A DNA stretch of 64,000 nt from Isochrysis galbana. Lineage: Eukaryota; Haptophyta; Isochrysidales; Isochrysidaceae. How positions within the stretch are numbered: position 1 is the first letter of the stretch; the number at the start of each line of letters is the position of its first letter. The stretch is taken from assembly GCA_018136815.1 (NCBI GenBank), contig CM030934.1, positions 1,750,695 to 1,814,694 on the forward strand, given 5' to 3'. Under the pieces are notes generated by a model. That model saw only the letters and a list, made by a program, of their open reading frames with translations, made no database searches and was not told the DNA's origin. The position numbers and the translations under genes were made by a program. Positions 10,002 through 21,653 of the stretch are shown here, piece by piece.

Positions 10002-11056
10002 CCCAGATGCCCCGTCAGGTCTCAGGTCATCAGGTCTTGGCGACCTGATACCTGATATCAGGTGATATCAGGACCTGATATCAGGCTGATATCAGGTGGT
10101 CCACCACTAATATTATAATTTTCTAATGAGCCATTCTAAGATCCGAGGAAATGGACTACGTCTAGCTAGAAGCGGAGAGGGGGTTCGTGTGGAAGCGGAG
10201 GGGAGAGCCCCCCCCCCCAGCGAACCCCCACCCCTCCCCCCCGCGGGAACCCCCGCCGCCCCCCCCGCGCACCCGCCTCTGCCGCTCCGCCGGAGGCGCA
10301 CCCGCCCCACACCCCTCCCCCCCCCCAGAGCCCGCCACTGCTGCCGCTGTTCCCGCCCGCTCCGCCGCCAGCGCGTCCCCTGCTACCTCTGCTCGCCCCA
10401 CCGCCGTCCCCTTCGCAGCCGCCCGCCTCGCTGGCTCACCCGCCTCGCTGCCAGCCTCGCCGCTGCGCTCGCGCCTGCCCCAGCGCCACCCCGCCTCCCC
10501 CACCTCAACACCAGTCGCCCTCCCCCCTGGCAACCAGCGTCGCCGCCACCAGCCTCGCCTCCACCCAGCCTCGCAGCCACCAGCCTCGCCTGCACCCAGC
10601 CTCGCCGCCACCAGCCTCGCAGCCACCAGCCTCGCCGACACCAGCCTCGCAGCCACCAGCCTCGCAGCCACCAGCCTCGCAGCCACCAGCCTCGCCGCAA
10701 CCAGCCTGGCCGCCACCAACCCCACAACCACCCCAGCCTCGTTACCACCAGCCTCATTACGACCAGCCTCGCCGCCACCAGCCTCGTTGCGACCAGCCTC
10801 GCCTCCACCAGCCTCACCTCCACCCAGCCTCGCCGCCACCAGCCTCGCCTCCACCCAGCCTCGCAGCCCATCATCCATCCTCACTGAGAGGCATGGCCGA
10901 TCGCTCGCGGTTCGGGTCGATGGCTCGTTTACTGACGTGAATTTTACTTTATTCTAAAGTTTGTAGTCATAATATCAGCCTGATATCAGGTTATCAGGTC
11001 TAGTAGGCCTGATAACCTGATATCAGAACCTGATATCAGCCTGACGGGGCATCCAG
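10002..11056. mobile_element. MULE-like non-autonomous DNA transposon with 9-bp target duplication
   Basis: The 9-bp sequence GCGTGGAAC occurs directly left (9993-10001) and right (11057-11065). Inside it are inverted ends of about 17 bp, CCAGATGCCCCGTCAGG left and CTGGATGCCCCGTCAGG right (two mismatches). Both subterminal regions (about 10017-10106 and 10975-11045) are full of palindromic CTGATATCAGG words, possible transposase-binding sites. The interior is a C-rich stretch and a minisatellite. A 9-bp duplication fits Mutator-like elements best. No transposase is present, and the Pro/Ala/Ser frames inside come from the minisatellite. Confidence 0.8.
10540..10870. repeat. Minisatellite of CCAGCCTCGC units
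   Basis: About 25 variant copies of a 10-15 bp unit (CCAGCCTCGCCGCCA, CCAGCCTCGCAGCCA and similar) inside the MULE-like element. It is open in several frames on both strands, which is expected for an array with units of a multiple of 3 and few stop words. Confidence 0.85.
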
Positions 11057-11337
11057 GCGTGGAACAACTCTGGCGGGTTTCACTACCAGTTTTTTGCTTC
11101 TCCGCGAGCGATGGCGGTGCGCTTGCGCCCGCCACCCTGGGAGCGAAAGGGTGGGGGTGCGGCGGCGCGGCGGCACCGGGACCACGCGAGCCCGCGCGCG
11201 CACACCAACGACCTCACCTATCATCACCTCACTCTCGCCCTCTCCCGGCACGCCGTGAACGCAGGCCGAGGCGGACGACGCGAACAAGAACAAGAAGTGG
11301 CGCATGGATTGGACCGAGCCGCGGAAGATCGCTCTGT

Positions 11338-11446
11338 GTCGTATTCCATACGATGACAGACTTTTACTTTAACCTGTGGGTTATTTTTAAGCCTCAAGGT
11401 CTCGTCGATTGGTATACCGCCTCTTCTCTTACTTTCTCTCGATGAC
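11338..11446 (+). repeat. 5' repeat of the ORF1-bearing element
   Basis: GTCGTATTCCATACGATGAC through CTTTCTCTCGATGA matches 57906-58010 nearly base for base. The last 25 bp (CCTCTTCTCTTACTTTCTCTCGATG) recur inverted at 12817-12842, so the ORF at 11472-12834 is bracketed by an imperfect inverted repeat. Confidence 0.75.
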
Positions 11447-11471
11447 AAAAACTATTGTTATAGTTTTAGCG

Positions 11472-12834
11472 ATGGAGCGCGCGCCGACCGCTCCCACCTC
11501 CCAGCCCCCCGCCGCCACGACGCCCCACCGGGGCCGCCCCAAGCCGCCGGAGCCGAAGCGCTCGCAGGCTGCCCCCCTGACCGATAGCGATGTGGACATG
11601 ATCCTCCCGCCCTCGCCGCCCCAGCAGCCACAAGCCACACAAGCAGGGAACAAGCAGAGTCCTGTTCCCTGCAGACCAACAGAGCCAGCCTCTGCCTCTG
11701 CCGCCCGCCTCCGCCGCCATGCCACCACAACAAGGACTCCCCATGGTGGGTGGCAGCCCTGCTGCCACCCCCATGGTGGCAACTCCTACCTTCAGTGCAC
11801 CCCTCGGGGGCGGGCACTTGACTCAACAATCAATTCTTGGAGCCTTTACGACTTCCAACTCTCTCAACAGCACAGCACAAAAGTCGTACGCTGAGGCGGC
11901 CGGCCCCAAAGGGAAGCTCCCACAAGAAGCACAGAAAGCCCCACCTCCACCCACTCAACAACCACCACCGCCCTCGCGCAAGCGAGCGGACCCACAGTCG
12001 GAACCAAAACCGATTCAGACCCACACCACACAATTCGCTTCCCCCCCTCATGATGAGGAGGAGGAACCGGACGACACCCCCTTCTTCATTCAGCTAGCAC
12101 AGCTAGCTGAAGACAAGAAGGACATCAAGAGCGAAGATGTCGCGACCTACATGAAGTACCTTCTTTCCAAGCTTGAGGGCTTGGATGCCACCCCAGACGG
12201 GATGGATAAAGGGCGCAAAGGTCCTTGGATTTTTTATGTCGATGAGGACGCACACGACCAATTCAAAGCCGCCTACGGCGACAATCTTCAAGCTGCCCTT
12301 TCGGGGGTCTCGCACGACTTTGCTGTCACTTACGGCGCTCTAGCCGACACTGCCCCGCGTAAGTCTAGCGCCGTCCGGTCCTCTTTGAAGGAGGTGGCAA
12401 CCTACATTGTTTTCCGCATTTTCGACCCCGTAAAGGCCTACAAGACGAAGACTCGACATCTCGCTAGCGCTTTGGAACGTGAAGGGTTCCATGTATTGCG
12501 GGGCAATCAGCAACGCGCCAAAACCACGGTAGAAGGGATCACGAAAGTTGAGTCGGGCAAACGCCCGATTTGGCATTTCTACGTCTATACGGACACCTCC
12601 GCCTTGGGACACCGCTTCCCCCGCAACTTCCACGTGACTCTCGACGACGGAGAGAATTTCAACTTGGACTACGCCGTCCGTTCTTCAGTCGAGTGCGTGA
12701 CCCCCGAAGGAGAGATAGCCATCCACGGCACCCCCGGGGGATGTAAAGGTTATGATAAGCCGTGGGCTATATCCTTCCTTCGCAAGAATCAAGTGAGCTT
12801 TCATGGAACACTTGATGACATCAAGAGAAGGTAA
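11472..12834 (+). pseudogene. Retroelement ORF1-like gene with one frameshift
   Basis: The start ATGGAGCGCGC (MERAPTAPTSQPP) opens a Pro/Ala/Ser-rich N-terminal part. The frame then changes between about 11690 and 11720. The downstream frame (in phase with ATG 11719) continues to 12834 through TQQSILGAF and SYAEAA, a Pro-rich spacer, an acidic stretch (DEEEEPDDTPFF) and about 250 residues of folded-looking sequence (EDVATYMKYLLSKLEGL..., ...RRIWHFYVYTD-like segment...). The layout, a low-complexity start then a SYAEAA-type segment then a folded domain with no catalytic motif, resembles ORF1 of non-LTR retrotransposons. No reverse transcriptase frame follows. A short intron instead of a frameshift is possible. 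Confidence 0.5.
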
Positions 12835-12842
12835 GAGAAGAG

Positions 12843-13489
12843 GGCCGGAGGCGACGGACGGCACGCCGAGGGAAAGAACCTGCCGCGGGGGGGGGCGAGG
12901 GACCGAGGGCACGGCGGGGCAGCGTGGGAGGGCGCGAGGCCAATCTCGGAGCGAGATCGCGTCCTTTCCCTCGCGGAGCGCGGAGAGACCCCCCACGAGA
13001 TATCTTGAGACCGGAGAATGTTTTGGACGAATCTTCCTGCCGTCGGCCGAGGAGAGGCGGACGGAGAGAGAGAGAGAGAGAGAGAGTCTCGCAGAGCGAC
13101 TGCAGAACGAGAAGTCGAAGTCATGCCGGTTTATTACCTTAAACGAGCCAACAATTATAGTAATAGCAAAAACAAAATTCGAATCGCAAATTTTGAGACC
13201 AAAATCTGCAAACCTGGACTTGAGACCATGGGGAAACCGAATCTGTGTGTCTTGTGCGTCAGCGGCAACACGGGGAACTGTTCAATTGTAATTATGAGCG
13301 CGTACCTTACACGAATATTCATGCCTACAGCCTTCAGATGGGCAGGAATACAACAGAGCGGCGGGGAAAAGGGGGGAGCGTTCTCCACGCGCGCGCGGGG
13401 GGGGGGCTTCTTTTCCCCGGTACACTGCGCCCTTAGCTACTCCGTCGCGGTTCACTGTCGCTAAACTAAAGCCTGCTTATTAATCTTAA
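12843..13489. other. Region between ORF1 element and piggyBac-like element
   Basis: No gene recognised. It contains a (GA)n stretch (13065-13086) and runs of G. Bases 13130-13320 are locally AT-rich without a long frame. Confidence 0.5.
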
Positions 13490-14122
13490 CCCTAGTAGGT
13501 GCCTAGTCCGCGAGGCGGACGGCCGGGACGTTTTTAGTACATATGGCTATATTGGGAGCCCCTAAGGGCTAAGGGCACTAGGAGGGCCCTAGGGGGGCTC
13601 CTGATGTGAAATGGGACCCCTCCCAGGCCTGCTGGGTAGATCTCCCAATCATAAATTCGTCAATGGTGCTTGGTTTTAGAAGCGCGGGAGAACGTTGCCA
13701 CAAGCCGGCAAGGCGGTTCCCGTGGCCCGCAGAAGAAGGCCGTCCGTGTGTCCCCCCAAAAGGGAGTGTGTGTGTGGCTATGCTCAGTGTGCTGTGGCGA
13801 AACCAAAGCGGCCCCAGTTCAAATGTTTGGCCTGTCGTGTAGGAGTCAGGAGTGGGCGCTTATTACCACATTCCTTGTTTTTTTGCGTGTCACCGATGTC
13901 TTCTAGAGTAGTCGGGGGTTTGGGGTTTTTGGCTGTTTTTACATTTTCGCCGTTTTCGCCGCTCTGAAAATGCATTGTAACCTTCTGTACTCAAGTCATG
14001 CTGCTTAGGGGGTTCTATCCTGCCTATATGCAGGCAACCCAGGTAAAAATATGACTGCTCTGCCCCTGCTGCATCACCCGAATGTAGGCACCTGAATTCC
14101 GGTTCATAGGCACCTACTAGGG
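13490..14122. mobile_element. piggyBac-like transposon remnant or MITE
   Basis: The ends are 16-bp perfect inverted repeats, CCCTAGTAGGTGCCTA at 13490-13505 and its reverse complement at 14107-14122. The left flank is TTAA (13486-13489) and the right flank TTAG (14123-14126), a TTAA site with one change. TTAA targets and CCCTAG termini are hallmarks of piggyBac. Inside, the plus-strand frame at 13695-13967 holds a Cys-rich stretch (ECVCGYAQCAVAKPKRPQFKCLACRV) that might be a remnant of the zinc-binding C-terminus of a piggyBac transposase; this last point is weak. Confidence 0.65.
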
Positions 14123-14338
14123 TTAGGGGAGAAAAGACAAAGGAAGAAAAGAGAACTGTTTAAAAGTACTCCCTCGTACAACAAGGACAAGACGACGGCA
14201 CACGCTGCCCACGCCACTCCCACCCCATGAAGAGATCCCCAAAAAAATATATTGGGGCACCAGTCCCTCTTCCTTCTTGTATTCCGTGCCATCTTTCCCG
14301 TATCTCTCTTCCTCTCTGCCCCCCCGGCCCCCGCCGTT

Positions 14339-14798
<460 letters not shown>

Positions 14799-14923
14799 CC
14801 GGCCCCGCCTTGGTCGCGCCAGCCAAGGGCGGTGGGGGTGCGCAGAGGACAAAGGCCAAGGCCAAGGCCCGCCCAAGAGCGAGAGGGGAGCCTCGCGCCG
14901 CGCCTCGCGACGAGCGGTTGCGA

Positions 14924-17296
14924 ATGGACCCTCCAGATCTACCTCCCGCAGCACCGCCCGCCCCCACCGCGCCCACGCCTTGGTGGTACTACCCGCTCAT
15001 GGTTGCGCTCATCTGCGGCTCAGCACTCTTCTCTGGCCTCACTCTCGGCCTCATGTCGTTCGACGAGTCGCAACTGCAGATCATCATCGCGGGCGACGAT
15101 CGGAGGCAGCGTATGTATGCCGAAAAGATCCTCCCCATCCGCCGGCGCGGCAACATGCTGCTCTGCACATTACTCCTCGGAAATACTCTTGTCAACTCAG
15201 TCCTCGCCATTCTCGTGGACGGAGTCTCCTGGCTAGCTGGCCCCATCGGCGTCGCCGCTACGACGACGTTCATCCTCATCTTCGGTGAGATTATCCCGCA
15301 GTCGTTCTGCTCGCGACATGGGCTGGTCGTCGGATACTACACATCAGAGGTGGTCAAAATCGTGATGCTGCTCCTTGCTGTCGTCGCCTGGCCTCTGTCC
15401 AAAATGCTGGACTGTGCCTTGGGTGAAGAGCTGGGCACGCAGTACTCACGCACGGAGCTCAAGCAACTATTTTCCATGCAAGTGCAGAACCTGGAATCCG
15501 ACCAGCTCGATCATGGCGACGTGGAGAACAAGGCTGCCGTCGGCCTCTCCCGGTATGGCACAATGGGTAATATCACGGCTGTGGCTGAACCCGAGGAGAG
15601 CCTGCGAAGCCGGAATCGTGGGATCCGACCGGCTGAAGTATCCTGGCTTTGCGGTGTTCTGTCACTTTCTGAACGCACAGCCGAGGAAATTATGACGCCA
15701 CTCTGCGACGTGTTTCGCATATACGAGGACGACGTGCTCGATTTCGAGCTCATGCGGAAGATCGCCGATTCTGGGCACTCACGCATCCCCGTGTTGAAGC
15801 GGAGTGCGGCAAGCCACGGCGTGACGCGGCATGAGGCACAGCCCGACGACCGGCATAGCTCTGATGGGCCAGGCGCCCTGCCCGCGGGTCAAGCCGGGAA
15901 CGCTGAAAGTGGCGCTGGAGAGGATCGTCTGTTTGACATTCAGAATGCAAATGGCGACTTCGAGGGAGACGCACTTCCCGCAGATACGGATCCTGCGGGA
16001 ATCTCTGCGACACGGCGGCGGGAGGCGCGAGAGCACAAGAACATACTCCCTTTCCGGGCCAGCCGTAGGAGTAGTCGTCGGGACAGTAAAGAATATGTCT
16101 ACGCCAACTCGCAGGGTGATAGCAGTAGCAGCCGAGGCACCGCGAATGGGTACAATAGCCAAGAGGCATCTCGCTCCGTGTCGCCACCCGGGAAGCGACC
16201 GAGCTCATCGGAGGGACAAGATGGACGCCGGACTATTGCGGAGTGGCCACCGACTGCACGGAGCAACGAGGTGGTCGGCCTCCTCTCTTCGAAGGACCTC
16301 TTGCTCATGGACCCGGAAAACGCTGTCCCAGTAGCCCAGATGTTGAAATACTGCTCTCGCGCAGTAGTGACAGCCTGGTTCGACACACCAGTAGCCCAGC
16401 TCTTCCGCGACTTCAAGCGTGGCCACTCGCACTTGGCGATGATACAACGTGTCAATGATGGTGGTTCTGAGGAATTGGACGGCTCTAGTCGCGATGCAGG
16501 TGCTCAGGGCGTATCGGACCCTTTCTATGAGGTCGTCGGCATTGTCACCCTCGAGGATGTACTAGAGGAGCTTCTTGGCGCCGAGATTGTTGATGAATCG
16601 GACGTATACACCGATAACGTCACACGAGGCGCAGTCGAGGGCCGAAGAGAAGAGATCCGCCGCCGCGGCGCGTGGCAGAACATGCTGGATCCATCGCAGG
16701 TCTCCAACCTGGAAATCTCGTCAACGGAGATTGAGGTCATCTCGCTCTTTCTCGCGGCAAATGTGCCTCTTCTATCGACCTTGCCACAGATTCACCTCCA
16801 TGCACTATTACGAGACTCAAAGATAGCTGTGCTCGATGGTGGCGAAACTGCGCCGCCAATTTACATGCGGGGCCAGACTTGTGATTGCTGCACCGTAGTG
16901 TTACAAGGGCGTCTGCATACACGAGTAGAATGCGGGTCAGAGGTCTTTGAAGGCGAGCGCGGTCCATGGTCGACCCTTGCCGTCCAATCGCTCTCAAGTG
17001 ACAGCTACGTCGCTGACTTCACGGCGCGTCCCATCGAGCCGACACGCGTGCTGCGTATCTCGCGCGAGAGTTTCGAGATTGTGAGTGGTATTGCGCGGCA
17101 AGAGGCGGAGAAGTTCAAGGCGATAGAGAAGGCCAATCAACCCACGTGCAGCGCTCTCCCTGTGCAGCGAACGCATGCCCTTCTCACATCAGTGCCTGCG
17201 TCACCACGAAGCACATCACCGAAGGAGATGCCGCTCGATGGCATTGGCCCAGCAGTGGAACTCACTCTCGTGGCAAGCACTCACTCACGCCACTGA
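14924..17296 (+). CDS. CNNM/CorC-type DUF21-CBS membrane protein
   Basis: Intronless, 790 residues from ATG 14924 (the frame is open further upstream only through the CT repeat). Residues about 20-190 form the DUF21 transmembrane domain, with [30 protein letters not shown] and the strongly conserved [14 protein letters not shown]. Then comes a CBS pair: the first CBS ([12 protein letters not shown]...[10 protein letters not shown]) is separated from the second ([24 protein letters not shown]) by about 170 mostly polar residues, much longer than in animal CNNMs. The last part (about 590-730) resembles the cyclic-nucleotide-binding-like domain of the family ([11 protein letters not shown]...FTARP). 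CNNM proteins handle Mg2+ at the plasma or internal membranes. The membrane used here and the effect of the CBS insertion are unknown. Confidence 0.9.
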   Translation: MDPPDLPPAAPPAPTAPTPWWYYPLMVALICGSALFSGLTLGLMSFDESQLQIIIAGDDRRQRMYAEKILPIRRRGNMLLCTLLLGNTLVNSVLAILVDGVSWLAGPIGVAATTTFILIFGEIIPQSFCSRHGLVVGYYTSEVVKIVMLLLAVVAWPLSKMLDCALGEELGTQYSRTELKQLFSMQVQNLESDQLDHGDVENKAAVGLSRYGTMGNITAVAEPEESLRSRNRGIRPAEVSWLCGVLSLSERTAEEIMTPLCDVFRIYEDDVLDFELMRKIADSGHSRIPVLKRSAASHGVTRHEAQPDDRHSSDGPGALPAGQAGNAESGAGEDRLFDIQNANGDFEGDALPADTDPAGISATRRREAREHKNILPFRASRRSSRRDSKEYVYANSQGDSSSSRGTANGYNSQEASRSVSPPGKRPSSSEGQDGRRTIAEWPPTARSNEVVGLLSSKDLLLMDPENAVPVAQMLKYCSRAVVTAWFDTPVAQLFRDFKRGHSHLAMIQRVNDGGSEELDGSSRDAGAQGVSDPFYEVVGIVTLEDVLEELLGAEIVDESDVYTDNVTRGAVEGRREEIRRRGAWQNMLDPSQVSNLEISSTEIEVISLFLAANVPLLSTLPQIHLHALLRDSKIAVLDGGETAPPIYMRGQTCDCCTVVLQGRLHTRVECGSEVFEGERGPWSTLAVQSLSSDSYVADFTARPIEPTRVLRISRESFEIVSGIARQEAEKFKAIEKANQPTCSALPVQRTHALLTSVPASPRSTSPKEMPLDGIGPAVELTLVASTHSRH

Positions 17297-18792
17297 CGCA
17301 CCGCAGTTGGAACAAACCGTCTCAACACACATCGAGGTGTAGAAGGGAGTGGGCCGCTCATGTCTCAACTCATGGTCATCGGCACCTTCCGATTTCATCG
17401 TCCATCAATGACACGAGCCCGCCCACATCGAGAGGGCCCTTCACATGATGAGAGGGCACGGGACTACCTTGTTCTTGATGACCTGGCACTTCTCCGGGAC
17501 TTGCTCTCGGTTTAAATTTGTGGACGCCTTTCAAGAGTCGTACTCAATCTTTGTGCGGCATGGCGTCTACTCTCCCCTGTTGGCCATTTCCCCCGCGATC
17601 ATGGCCTTCATCTCCTTAGATTATATCTTCACGCCTAGTGCATTGGCTTCCATGCTCTCTTTCTCTCTCGCTGGCTCGCTCGCTCCGCAGCTAAATGTCA
17701 TCCGTCCATCCTACATCTTAGAGACCCTAGACTGGCTCTCCATTCCGATAGCTCTTACTTAACACCCAAACATCCCTACACACACAACTACAATGTTGCG
17801 ACAATTATCTTTAAAAAGATAGGGCCATGGAGCGCGCGTCGCTCCCTGTCGTATTCGCGAATCGACACTTGTTAGACCATCCGGACAATTGGCGATACGG
17901 GACAGGCGATGGCGCGCCGGCCGCCGATTCTACACCTTATCGTTTGCACATGTGTACGCGTGCTCTGCATGAGCGCACAAGGGCGTGCAAGGGCACCAAG
18001 GAGGCTGTCTTTGAATTGTGGGGTAATGGAGTCTTGAGAGCGAGGAGCGCGCGACATGCGACATCGCACAACACGAGCCGACGTCACACACCGAGACTCT
18101 TCCAGACACCACTCACCATGCCAACAAAAGAAAGAAGCCAAAACTAAACGTAACCGCGCGAGACAATAAATTAAAGGAACGAACGAAGACGAGATGAAGA
18201 ATGTGCCCTTGTCGAGCGAGCACGAACGAAGCTTCGAGACCTCGTTGGGAACAGTGGACTCAACCAAACCAAACAAAACTCACTCAACACCTGAAATCGC
18301 ATCCGCATTGAGTGGAACTCTGGATGCGACAGATAAGCGTCGAGCTCGTCGACCTCCCGTGCGCATGTGATTGCCACTCATCACACGGGCACGCACGCAC
18401 AGCGTGCATGTGACGGCGTGCGTCTGCGGAAAACTTCTCGATGCGCATCGGACGAAACCCCGGCGCCATAGGCCATAGGCGAAAAGTTGTTGCTATGCGC
18501 ACGCAGGGCGTCCCCGCGGGGGACCCGAAGCACATCGCGCTGTGCCAGCTGCGTGCATCTGGCGAAATTCGATTCTCTACATCTGACGAAATCAATCTCG
18601 ACGGCGTGCACATTCAGAGTCAGAGATTGCGCACCTCTGCACGCCGAAAGCGCGCGCGGCGCGATGTGTAGATGTAGAAATAAGAGGTGGGATAGTGTAT
18701 TTTGTTGTATAAATGACTATGGACTATGGACATTTGATGGCTCCATTTGAGTGATGTCCCATGATTGACGGAACGACACCTCCGAGCTCCGA
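17297..18792. other. Intergenic region with a MERA start module
   Basis: The 3' flank of the CNNM gene. At 17803-17860 lies one copy of the palindrome + ATGGAGCGCGC module (ATG 17827). It runs directly into TGTCGTATTCGCGAATCGAC, the terminus of another repeat family, and then CCGGACAATTGGCGATACGG, which recurs on the minus strand near 31985. Open frames at 17445-17762 and 18284-18613 have no support as genes. Confidence 0.55.
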
Positions 18793-18852
18793 GCCCCAAC
18801 AGTCAACAGTCAACAGCGCCCCAACACTGTTGAGGCGGGGGACTGTTGGGGC
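18793..18852. repeat. Hairpin with 12-bp arms
   Basis: GCCCCAACAGTC (18793-18804) and GACTGTTGGGGC (18841-18852) are perfect reverse complements enclosing 36 bp, which itself contains a shorter CAACA...TGTTG pair. It lies 300 bp before the arginyl-tRNA synthetase start; function unknown. Confidence 0.75.
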
Positions 18853-18878
18853 CCTATCGCGTCCTGCAAAACCCCTCC

Positions 18879-18899
18879 TTTTTTACCACCTATTTGTAG
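18879..18899 (+). promoter_or_regulatory. 21-nt motif shared with the arginase upstream region
   Basis: TTTTTTACCACCTATTTGTA, then G, occurs identically at 22450-22470. Here it lies 257 bp before the ATG of arginyl-tRNA synthetase; the other copy lies 512 bp before the arginase ATG. Flanks are unrelated. It may be a shared regulatory word or a leftover of a mobile-element end. Confidence 0.4.
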
Positions 18900-19155
18900 T
18901 GGGTCCAGAGTCCAGAGCCGCGTGTGCGGTACGAAGATTTCAAGAGAGGGTGCAAGAGACAAGAGAGATCTATCGACCTGGCGCTAACGAACCGGGCGCC
19001 CCCCTAACTCTAACTGCGCCCCTCAACATACCGTTGGGGGGGGGTCTCGGGACGGGAGGAGTGGAGGGCCGGCACGCGCCCCTCCGCCACCCCGGCGCCC
19101 CCCGACCCCGCGGCGCTCCCCCCCCCCCCCCCCCGCCCCCTCGTGCGGCGGCCGC

Positions 19156-21653
19156 ATGCTCGCGCTCGCGATGCTCGCCCTCGCGGCCGCATCGCCCACG
19201 AGGGCGGCGTGGTGGGGGAGGGAGCTAGCTGGCCGCGCGCTGGTCCTCAGGGCTCGCACACCCCGCGCCGTCGCGCACCCTACCGTCGCGCATGCCGGCA
19301 AGCAGCAGACAGTCGACGTGCCCAGCTGGCTCGCCGACCGCGTCCAGCGTGCTCTCGGAGAGGCCTTCGGTGAAGAGTTCGCCTCAGCGGACCCGATGCT
19401 CACGCCCGCCACGAAACTTGAGTTCGGTGACTATCAGTGCAACGCCGCTCTCAAGCTCGCGAAGCCGCTCGGTATGAAGCCACGAGACGTCGCGACTAAG
19501 CTGATGGAGACGGTCGACCTCGCAGATGTCTGCCAGCAGCCAGAGATCGCCGGTCCGGGGTTCATCAATTTCAGGCTGCAGAAGAACTTTGTTCAAGATC
19601 AGCTCTCTGTCATGCTTGCCGACGGCGAAACTTGCGGCGTGCCAAAGGCCTCCGAACCTCTAACCACGGTTGTCGATTACTCTTCGCCCAACATTGCCAA
19701 GGAAATGCATGTCGGTCACCTTCGCTCGACCATCATTGGTGACACGCTTTCTCGGCTTCTAGAGCTGCGCGGCCACCCTGTCGTCCGGCTGAATCACGTG
19801 GGTGACTGGGGCACCCAATTTGGTATGCTCATCACCCACATGCGCGAGCAGGCCCCCGAGGCTTTAGGCTCTGCAGAGGACGACACTCAGTCACCAGCAG
19901 AGCTTTCGGATCTGGTTGCCTTTTACAAGGCGGCTAAAGCGCGCTTTGACTCGGAGCCGGAATTCGCCGAGGCTTCGCGCAAGGAAGTTGTTGCGCTGCA
20001 AGGCGGCGACGCGAGCTCGCTTTCTGCCTGGCGAATGCTGTGCTCCACATCAGAGGTGCAGCTGCCCCACACATCCGCTCATCGCACAAGCGCGAAACTA
20101 AGCCTGCTGCTCCATTAGACGAGGAAAGGACGATCCAACTTTCAAAACACCTTGGTCCGTGTTGTTGAGGGCATCTGCCCATGAACACAACCATTATTGC
20201 CACTGATCCTCGTCGCCGTATGGCCAGTCCTCGCGCCCATCGTCCCCTTCTCCCTCTTACCCTGATGAAGCTTTGCGTGGGCCCTCCTCGTGCCCACGCC
20301 ATGTTCCAACTTTCCCCCCTCCCGGTGAACAGGCGGCCTTCAACGAGGTGTACTCGCTTCTTGCTGTCGACCCGCGCCTGCAGACCCGCGGCGAATCCTT
20401 TTACAACTCCTATTTGCCCGAGATCGTGTCTGCACTCGAGGAAAAGGGATTGCTCAAGGAAAGTGATGGCGCTCGATGCGTCTTCTTGGATGGCTACACC
20501 AATCGCGATGGCGAGCCCCTTCCTGTCATCGTGCAGAAGTCCGATGGAGGCTATATGTATTCGACTACGGACCTCGCGGCCATGCGCCATCGTGCAGAAG
20601 TCGAAGGCGCCAATCGGATACTCTACGTCACCGATGCCGGGCAAGCCCTCCACTTTGAGCAGGTACGGGCGCGTGTTAGAGCTGAGTCCACGAGTTGTGC
20701 TCGATTGAAGTTGGTCTCCCCAGGCGAGATCGTCATATCCCTGGCCGCAACGTCGATCGACATTCTTTTGGCCTTATGCACAGGTATTCTCGATCGGCAA
20801 ACTTTCTGGCCTTGTCCCCCCGGATGTCTCTCTCGAGCACGTGCCCTTCGGCCTTGTGCAAGGCGAGGATGGCAAGAAGTTCAAGACGCGCTCAGGTGAG
20901 ACGGTGAAGCTCGTCGACCTTCTCACGGAAGCACTCCGTCGCGCACGTGAAGACGTCAAGAAGCGGTTGGAGGCCGAGGGCCGTGACGAGACCGACGAGT
21001 TTGTCGAGAGCGTGTCCGCGGCAGTGGGGATTGGAGCCGTCAAATATGCTGACCTTGCGATGAATCGCCAGTCGAATTACCGCTTTAGGTGTGTGTGGCG
21101 TGGAAAAGAACTGGGATGCCCCTCTCGCGTTTCCCCACTTAAACCTGTATGGAAAATCTCAGTGCTAACCTTTCTTTCGCTCTTGAATTTCCTCACCGCG
21201 TCTCGCCTCCCCCTACGGCCCTTCAGCTATGACAAAATGCTATCGCTTACGGGCAACACTGCACCTTACATGCTCTACGCGTATGCACGCATCCGAGGCA
21301 TTCAGCGCCGCGCCGCCGAGAAGCTTGCGGACGCCAGCAAAGGGGTGGATGCTACATCCATCTCCGATACGCGCATCTCGTTGCAGGAAGATGCTGAACT
21401 GAATCTGGCACGCCATCTCTTGAGACTGGGTCCTGTCATTGCTGAGGTGGAGCGCGATCTCCTCCCCTCGAAGCTGTGCGAGTACATATTCGAGCTTGCA
21501 GGCAAATTCAACCAATTTTACGAGGCGTGCCCAGTACTAGGAGCCGAGACAAGCGAGATCACTGCCAGTCGCTTGGCGCTGTGCGAGCTCACCGCATCAG
21601 TTCTAGCTCTGAATTTGAGACTGCTCGGCATAGAACCCTTAGAGCGCATATGA
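19156..21653 (+). CDS. Arginyl-tRNA synthetase, organelle-targeted form
   Basis: Class I synthetase that charges tRNA-Arg. Four exons: 19156-20055, 20333-20662, 20784-21088, 21227-21653 (introns GT-AG, phases 0, 0, 2); 653 residues. Residues 1-50 form a hydrophobic start ([14 protein letters not shown]) and an Arg/Ala-rich leader, suggesting plastid and/or mitochondrial import. Then come the N-terminal Add-1 domain ([15 protein letters not shown]), the HIGH-type motif in [16 protein letters not shown] (HVGH at 185-188), [29 protein letters not shown] and the KMSKS-loop equivalent KKFKTRSGE. The anticodon-binding domain follows ([21 protein letters not shown], then ERDLLPSKL...). It ends in [10 protein letters not shown], the normal terminus. 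Every exon junction restores the conserved sequence. Arginase follows 1.3 kb downstream. Confidence 0.95.

Noticed and set aside
10540-10870. CRISPR-like array
   Set aside because: Units are short, contiguous and without unique spacers; the genome is eukaryotic. It is a minisatellite.
10126-10957. Frames of 160-256 codons on both strands within the MULE-like element
   Set aside because: All arise from the CCAGCCTCGC minisatellite and C-rich DNA; sequence is repetitive Pro/Ala/Ser or Gly/Glu/Ala.
11429-11829. Minus-strand Trp/Gly-rich frames opposite the ORF1 start
   Set aside because: Reverse reading of a Pro/Ala/Gln-rich coding stretch.
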